DNA of 10,499 nucleotides from Bacteroidales bacterium (lineage in GTDB: Bacteria; Bacteroidota; Bacteroidia; Bacteroidales; UBA932). The notes under the pieces were generated by a model, which saw nothing but the letters and a program-made list of their open reading frames with translations, did not search any database and was not told the DNA's origin. Below are positions 6,867 to 10,499 of the stretch, one piece after another. Positions within the stretch are counted from its first letter, which is position 1; every line of letters starts with the position of its first letter. The translations under genes and the position numbers were made by a program. The stretch is taken from the NCBI GenBank assembly GCA_017509375.1, contig JAFWPT010000217.1, positions 1 through 10,499 of the forward strand. The letters run 5' to 3'.

Positions 6867-6893
6867 ACCAGATTTCCAAAACGGAGATCTGGT
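6867..6893. repeat. 27-nt hairpin with 11-bp stem
   Basis: ACCAGATTTCC (6867-6877) pairs with GGAGATCTGGT (6883-6893), 10 Watson-Crick pairs plus one G-T, around AAAAC. TTTC follows. It could be a weak terminator or a recombination or transposition hairpin. It is upstream (in + orientation) of the separate GC-rich terminator at 6968. Confidence 0.5.
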
Positions 6894-6967
6894 TTCTGCT
6901 TCTGTAGCCACAAAACAAGAAGCCATTGTTTCACCTTTTTAGCCCACTATCCGTAGTAAATTCAAAG

Positions 6968-7000
6968 CCGCCGCCCTCCCATCAGGAAAGCGGCGGTTTT
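6968..7000. terminator. GC-rich stem-loop, terminator of the GLUG lipoprotein gene
   Basis: CCGCCGC (6968-6974) pairs with GCGGCGG (6990-6996) around a 15-nt loop, followed on the + strand by TTTT. On the reverse strand it starts about 20 nt after the lipoprotein stop codon and is followed by CTTTGAATTT, a weak U tract. Position makes it the likely end of the leftward transcript; the better T run is on the other side, so it may work in both directions. Confidence 0.6.
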
Positions 7001-7019
7001 GTCGTCAGACCGATTGGTT

Positions 7020-9398
7020 TTAATTCGCCGATATGGTCACATCAGCGGCCGGCATGGTGAGGGTGTAGGATCCGCCTCCGTTGTCTGTCAAGGTGACGTT
7101 GTTGCTCGAGCCATCTACGGCGCTGTAGGAAGAGCCGCCGGACAAGGTCACGGTAACGGACTTTCCGGAGACAAAGTACTTGACACCGTCATGCTCTAAG
7201 TCTTCAACCGTGGAAAGAGTCACCGTCACGCCGGTGCCAGCGATAATCTTGTAAGCACCTGCCACACCGTCTTGATCTGCTCCGTCAACGGCAAGGCAGC
7301 CTGGTACGGATGAGTAGAACGAATTCGTGAACACAAAGCTACCCGTAGTACTCTGTCCGTTATAGGAGGAAGGGAAGTATCCAATATAAGCACCTATATG
7401 AGGAGATGCCTTTGAGGCGGATACTTCAGCATTGCTAAAGCAAGAGTCAAAGGACAATTGCGGATTGTTGATTCCACCGAGAAGCTGTCCAATCATACCA
7501 CCAATGTTGTCCGTACCATTTACAGTCCCTTGATTATAGGAATTGCTTATGACAAGTACAGTCGTAGGGCTACTAGGACTACTCCTGTGCATTCGGACCA
7601 TGCCGAACAGTCCACCCGCACTATCGCCAGTTGAAATAATCGACCCACTATTGGAACAATTCAAATAGGTGAGCGTTTTTTCCGTAGACTTGGTGTATCC
7701 GGCGATTCCTCCAACAATACTAGCACCTTCAATCGTTCCTGTATTGATACAATTGCTGATGGTAAGGGTGCTGGAATACCCGTGAAATCTTCCGGCAATT
7801 CCGCCAGCATCACTGCCTGTAGCCGTGATATGACCGTTATTTGTGCAATCTGAAATAGTGCATACCGCGTCCCTGCTTATTCCAACAATGCCTCCAATAT
7901 ATTTTTGTCCTGTCACAGCTCCGTTATTGGTACACCCCGTCACAGGACTAGACCCACCACTCGCCAAAATACCGCCTACTTCGTTTTTTCCTTGAATCGT
8001 TCCGTTGTTTGTGCAATTTTCAATCCTGGCATTAGAAAGAGTTACGATACCTGCCGCACTCCCATTGGTTGCCGTGACCGTCCCGGAAAAGGTGCAATTG
8101 GTCAGAGGGGCACTTACCCCACTGTCAATGTATGCAACTATGCCGGCTACATTACCTGTTCCCGTGATTGAGCCGGATACGGTACATCCTGATATATTAC
8201 CATCCGTGTAACCAGCTATGCCACCAACCCTACTTTGGGTCGACGTTATTGTACAATTATCCAACGTCAAATCTTTGACATTGGAATTCCGTCCCAAATA
8301 TCCGAACAATCCTACATTCTGTTGTGTTGCGTTAATCTTCAAGTTGGAAATGGTTTTATGATTCCCGTCGAAACTTCCTTTGAATGAAAGTGTGGAACTC
8401 AGACCGATAGGTTGGAAGTTTTCAACTTCCGTGAGGTCCAGGTTTTGCATCAATTTTACCGTCTGTCCAGCATAGTTCTTACCTATGCTCACCTCGTTGG
8501 ACAGTAGCACAAGATCGGACACTGAATTGATTTCCGTAAGATAGTTTGATGACATATCCTGCATCCTCAGGGTCGAGGTATAGTATTTACCGCCCTGAAG
8601 ATTCCCCTTCTTGACGCAACTTAATTGCCGGGAATCTTCCGTGACGCACTTAATGACATAGTTGTTGTTTTCGCTCATTGAATGTATGGCCACCCATATC
8701 TCATTGACTGCATCCGTTAATGTAATGTTAATGCTTCCCAAAATGGCGACGTTACTGCCCAGATAGTAGGATAACATGTCATCTCCGACAATCGTTACAC
8801 TCGTTACGTTAATATCCGCTCCTTCAGCATCCTGAAACTTGATTCTCCAAATGGCTTGGACATTCTTGAAAGCAGCGTTGGTCGTGGAGATTACTCTTGT
8901 TTCCGTATTCAATTCCGTAATTTCCACCTCCGCATAGGAATAATTGCAGTGGTCGGAAATATACTGCAACGTTCCATCCTGGCCGCGATAATCGGGTTGG
9001 TCATTGGGATAGGTCAAACGAATCTTCGTGCCTACTGCCAGTCCTTCAACGGAAGTCAGCGAACCGGCAAAGGTCGTGTGCAAGCCACTTGTTTCGGCCG
9101 ATAACGAACCGATAGGTTCCGCAAGATATAGCATTCCATTGTCTTGGTATTTATAAGCAATAATGACATCGTTTTCCACCCATTCCGACTTGATGGTGCC
9201 ATTGGGGTTCATCGACAACGCTTTGGTGACGGCATCACCCTTCTCGCCGGCCTCGACTTTCAATGTCCAGACTTCCTCTTCAACTACGGTTTCCGGAGTT
9301 TCCTCAATATTCAGTTCCATTTGAGAGCAGGAGACGAATACCATTCCCAGCCCCAATAATATGGGCAGTAAGTGATTAAAGTTCTTTCTCATAATCAT
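7020..9398 (-). CDS. Fimbrillin-like and GLUG-repeat surface lipoprotein
   Basis: A 792-residue predicted outer-membrane lipoprotein, probably an adhesin. The signal peptide ends in FVS-C at Cys24 and is followed by an acidic linker (ELNIEETPE). Residues about 50-285 resemble the Bacteroidales fimbrillin-like (Mfa-like) domain: TKALSMNPNGTIKSEW, GLAVGTKIRLTYP and GGKYYTSTLRM. From about 290 to 700 runs a solenoid of GLUG-type repeats, each of the form GGIxGxx...IxNCxNxGxI, for example VGGIAGYTDGNISGCTVSG, with about ten units. The final 70 residues end in YTLTMPAADVTISAN, a small beta-rich repeat domain. Two starts are possible: ATG 9398 is 2 nt from the AGGAG at 9405-9401, whereas ATG 9392 has an 8-nt spacer and is more likely; the longer frame is given. 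It follows the small peptide gene by 5 nt and is probably co-transcribed with it. Ligand unknown. Confidence 0.88.
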   Translation of the reverse strand: MIMRKNFNHLLPILLGLGMVFVSCSQMELNIEETPETVVEEEVWTLKVEAGEKGDAVTKALSMNPNGTIKSEWVENDVIIAYKYQDNGMLYLAEPIGSLSAETSGLHTTFAGSLTSVEGLAVGTKIRLTYPNDQPDYRGQDGTLQYISDHCNYSYAEVEITELNTETRVISTTNAAFKNVQAIWRIKFQDAEGADINVTSVTIVGDDMLSYYLGSNVAILGSINITLTDAVNEIWVAIHSMSENNNYVIKCVTEDSRQLSCVKKGNLQGGKYYTSTLRMQDMSSNYLTEINSVSDLVLLSNEVSIGKNYAGQTVKLMQNLDLTEVENFQPIGLSSTLSFKGSFDGNHKTISNLKINATQQNVGLFGYLGRNSNVKDLTLDNCTITSTQSRVGGIAGYTDGNISGCTVSGSITGTGNVAGIVAYIDSGVSAPLTNCTFSGTVTATNGSAAGIVTLSNARIENCTNNGTIQGKNEVGGILASGGSSPVTGCTNNGAVTGQKYIGGIVGISRDAVCTISDCTNNGHITATGSDAGGIAGRFHGYSSTLTISNCINTGTIEGASIVGGIAGYTKSTEKTLTYLNCSNSGSIISTGDSAGGLFGMVRMHRSSPSSPTTVLVISNSYNQGTVNGTDNIGGMIGQLLGGINNPQLSFDSCFSNAEVSASKASPHIGAYIGYFPSSYNGQSTTGSFVFTNSFYSSVPGCLAVDGADQDGVAGAYKIIAGTGVTVTLSTVEDLEHDGVKYFVSGKSVTVTLSGGSSYSAVDGSSNNVTLTDNGGGSYTLTMPAADVTISAN

Positions 9399-9403
9399 TT
9401 CTC

Positions 9404-9523
9404 CTAAAACTCTTCGGGACCTTCATACTGCGGTGCATCACCGGAAACAACGAGGATTACTCCTTTGGCCCTTAACTCTATAACTCTCGTTGTTGGGGCC
9501 TCGTAAAAATCTTGCTTTATCAT
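9404..9523 (-). CDS. 39-residue Bacteroidales leader-type peptide, unknown function
   Basis: A short reverse-strand frame from ATG 9523 to TAG 9406-9404. The protein begins MIKQDFYEAPTTRVIELRAK, continues GVILVVSGDAPQYEG and ends PEEF. The pattern Y(E)AP-x-TxVIEL-x-x-x-GV followed by a small acidic tail recurs, from memory, in many short unannotated Bacteroidales genes next to lipoprotein and fimbrillin genes; no function is established to my knowledge. Its TAG overlaps the Shine-Dalgarno-like TAGGAG of the downstream lipoprotein gene, so translation of the two is probably coupled. The upstream 28 nt or so of leader is A-rich without a clear SD, which is common in this phylum. It has no signal peptide and no cysteine. 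The call rests on the motif, the promoter and the 5-nt gap to the next gene. Confidence 0.65.
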   Translation of the reverse strand: MIKQDFYEAPTTRVIELRAKGVILVVSGDAPQYEGPEEF

Positions 9524-9556
9524 TTTATTTTCTTTAAGGATCTACTAACAAGGCCG

Positions 9557-9564
9557 CAAAGATA
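9557..9564 (-). promoter_or_regulatory. -7 promoter box for the peptide-lipoprotein operon
   Basis: TATCTTTG on the reverse strand (9564-9557) matches TAnnTTTG exactly. Transcription would start near 9551, about 28 nt before the peptide ATG. No good TTTG is seen at the -33 distance; that position (about 9584) is occupied by the palindromes, which fits an operator-controlled promoter. Confidence 0.6.
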
Positions 9565-9600
9565 CTAAAAAGTATGCTATTAACATACTAAATGGTATGT
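9562..9600. promoter_or_regulatory. Tandem palindromic operator, probably for the adjacent TetR regulator
   Basis: Two 15-bp units, ATACTAAAAAGTATG (9562-9576) and ATACTAAATGGTATG (9585-9599), agree at 13 of 15 positions, and each is a palindrome (ATACT-AAAA-AGTAT; ACATAC-N6-GTATGT at 9583-9600). The inner half-sites also form AGTATG-N7-CATACT (9571-9589). This gives four half-sites with palindrome centres about 11.5 bp apart. The left unit overlaps the -7 box of the lipoprotein operon, and the right one covers the -33 region of the tetR promoter. Control by the neighbouring TetR is inferred from position. Confidence 0.65.
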
Positions 9601-9621
9601 AAATAGAGTGAAAAAAGTGGT

Positions 9622-9629
9622 TATCTTTG
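9622..9629 (+). promoter_or_regulatory. -7 promoter box for the TetR-family gene
   Basis: TATCTTTG, identical to the divergent box at 9564-9557, matches TAnnTTTG. Transcription would begin near 9636, leaving a leader of about 15 nt to the ATG at 9651. This also makes the in-frame TTG at 9645 a less likely start. Confidence 0.6.
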
Positions 9630-9650
9630 TGAAAACCTACATTTTTGGCA

Positions 9651-10259
9651 ATGAGAGAGAACAACAAAGAAAAGCTCTTCGCCCAAACCTTCTCGCTGCT
9701 GCTCACCCACAACATCGGCGACCTCACCTTGGAAGAAGTGGAAAAGGCCACGGGCTTCACCCGCGGCGCTATCTTCTATTATGCCAAGACCAAGCTGGAC
9801 TTCTTCCGCCAGGTCATCATCAGCCAGGTACTGGAAAAGCAGGACATCCACCGCAAAGTGAACTACACGGAAGGCATGTCCCTCAAGGACTTCATCCAGG
9901 CTTATCTGGAGGGTGTCGTCCACACCAGGACATACTATCTGGATGCTGTCAGCGAGGCATTACCCGAGAACCCCACCCACGCCTACCTTCTCCTCATCCT
10001 GCAGATCAAGCGCTACTATCCGGACCTGGGAGAACGCTATTACGAGATTATGCAAGAAGAAGTGGCGCTCTGGAAGAAGGTCCTCACCGATGCCGTGGCC
10101 TCCGGCGAAATCGGCCCGCAGCAGGATCTGGACACCGTTGCCGCCACCTTCCAGTCTCTCTTCTACGGCTACTCCTTCCACGCCGCCGTCGGCAAAGCCT
10201 TTGACCCCGCAGGCCTGGAAGCCCAGATGATGGGGTTCTATCAGTCCCTTTGCAAATAA
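9651..10259 (+). CDS. TetR/AcrR family transcriptional regulator
   Basis: A 202-residue DNA-binding protein of typical TetR length. The N-terminal helix-turn-helix is clear: NIGDLTLEEVEKATGFTRGA at 21-40 followed by IFYYAKTKLDFFRQVI, with the Tyr-Tyr and Lys of the recognition region (TxGAIFYYAKTK) well kept. Residues about 65-200 are an all-helical ligand and dimer domain whose effector cannot be read from sequence. The start is taken as ATG 9651; an in-frame TTG at 9645 would add two residues but lies only about 9 nt from the predicted transcription start. It is divergent from the peptide-lipoprotein operon, with two near-identical palindromes between the two promoters. The simplest model is a repressor of its own gene and of the lipoprotein operon. 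A second role, or a missing third target beyond the window, cannot be excluded. Confidence 0.92.
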   Translation: MRENNKEKLFAQTFSLLLTHNIGDLTLEEVEKATGFTRGAIFYYAKTKLDFFRQVIISQVLEKQDIHRKVNYTEGMSLKDFIQAYLEGVVHTRTYYLDAVSEALPENPTHAYLLLILQIKRYYPDLGERYYEIMQEEVALWKKVLTDAVASGEIGPQQDLDTVAATFQSLFYGYSFHAAVGKAFDPAGLEAQMMGFYQSLCK

Positions 10260-10312
10260 ACATCCCAAAACTGGCTCCCCACGGCCATCAAACAGGCAAG
10301 TAAGTCCAATAA

Positions 10313-10499
10313 CCTGCCTGTCCACATTGTCCACCGTGTACACTCCCCCTGCCCGAGCGCTGCCGCCGCGTGAACGAGTGGTGTCGCCAGCTGGGCAAAG
10401 ACAACGTCCTCCTCATCTCCATCCACTGCAACGCCGCCGGCCGTGGCGACCGCTGGCTCTCCGCCCGCGGCTGGTGCGCCTACACCACCCGTGGCAATA
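10313..10499 (+). pseudogene. N-acetylmuramoyl-L-alanine amidase fragment, 5'-truncated, runs off window
   Basis: The frame after the TAA at 10310-10312 stays open to the window end, with no ATG. From 10349 it reads LPERCRRVNEWCRQLGKDNV then LLISIHCNAAG and ARGWCAYTTRGN. This fits the middle of an Amidase_3-type cell-wall amidase: the SERxRRVN helix, the strand and zinc-ligand histidine in SIHxNA, and GW(C/S)AYT. The N-terminal part with the first zinc motif (DxGHG) and its glutamate is absent, and only 53 nt separate this frame's first possible codon from the tetR stop, so there is no room for it. In the neighbouring frame just upstream, LPVHIVH (10313 region) looks like the preceding strand of the same fold, suggesting a frameshift plus truncation. 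The 3' part lies outside the window. Likely a remnant, unless a frameshift error is involved. Confidence 0.6.

Larger units (their letters stand above)
6320..6967. other. Gene-free, repeat- and hairpin-rich stretch
   Basis: I find no coding region here that I can support. The frames that stay open have no recognisable domains and cross the repeats. What it holds is a chain of compact stem-loops: CGAAAGC-TT-GCTTTCG (6338-6353, with outer CCCC/GGGG at 6332 and 6357), CCGCAC-GCA-GTGCGG (6429-6443), an 11-bp stem at 6467-6491, GGCGC-TTC-GCGCC (6513-6525), TGGTCCCA/TGGGACCA (6583-6590, 6613-6620), and a 27-nt hairpin at 6867-6893. It also has two copies of a 58-bp repeat and a partial copy of the tRNA 3' end. 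From about 6740 it becomes AT-rich. It may be a decayed insertion zone. Confidence 0.6.

Noticed and set aside
6544..6918. Reverse-strand open frame of 124 codons in the spacer
   Set aside because: No domain, no plausible start context, and it crosses copy B of the 58-bp repeat and the 27-nt hairpin. I keep the region as non-coding.
9645..9650. TTG start for the TetR gene
   Set aside because: It would add two residues only and lies about 9 nt from the predicted transcription start; ATG 9651 fits the promoter and the family N-terminus better.
9960..10426. Reverse-strand frames opposite the TetR C-terminus and the amidase fragment
   Set aside because: Shadows of the forward-strand protein patterns, with no domain of their own.

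Overview
The window looks like a chromosomal piece from a fairly GC-rich member of the Bacteroidales (Bacteroidota), probably gut-associated; I cannot name the genus. The evidence is a long type-2 isoleucyl-tRNA synthetase, a DksA-like protein without the usual four-cysteine finger, the order ileS-dksA-like-lspA, promoters of the Bacteroidota form (TTTG or TTG, about 19-20 nt, TAnnTTTG), a fimbrillin-like lipoprotein, and a short peptide gene of the Bacteroidales 'YEAP...VIEL...GV' kind.

Left half (1-6142), core genome. A CvpA-like membrane protein runs leftwards off the window edge. Divergent from it is a tight rightward operon: ileS (2-nt gap) dksA-like (ATGA overlap) lspA (32-nt overlap) and a lipoprotein of the histidine acid phosphatase family. 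The IleRS has its HIGH signature changed to GIHH, a first/third residue swap that I associate with mupirocin hyper-resistance in IleRS2 enzymes. LspA would mature the phosphatase encoded directly behind it.

Middle (6147-7000). A well-formed promoter drives tRNA-Ser(UGA), followed by a strong intrinsic terminator. The next ~650 bp hold no gene I can support. They do hold a 58-bp direct repeat in two copies, a 13-bp inverted pair bracketing the terminator, several compact hairpins, and a 16/17 match to the 3' end of the tRNA that could be an attachment-site relic.

Right part (7020-10260), an accessory-looking unit. A TetR-family regulator reads rightwards. Reading leftwards, a 39-residue peptide gene is followed 5 nt later by a 792-residue lipoprotein with a fimbrillin-like N-terminal region and a GLUG-repeat solenoid. 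The two transcripts diverge from two identical TATCTTTG boxes that flank a cluster of four ATACT/AGTAT-type half-sites, which suggests TetR control of both. The lipoprotein gene looks AT-richer than the core operon.

Right edge (10313-10499). This is the internal part of an N-acetylmuramoyl-L-alanine amidase reading frame with no start codon and no N-terminal zinc motif. It is probably a 5'-truncated remnant and may mark an edge of the accessory segment.
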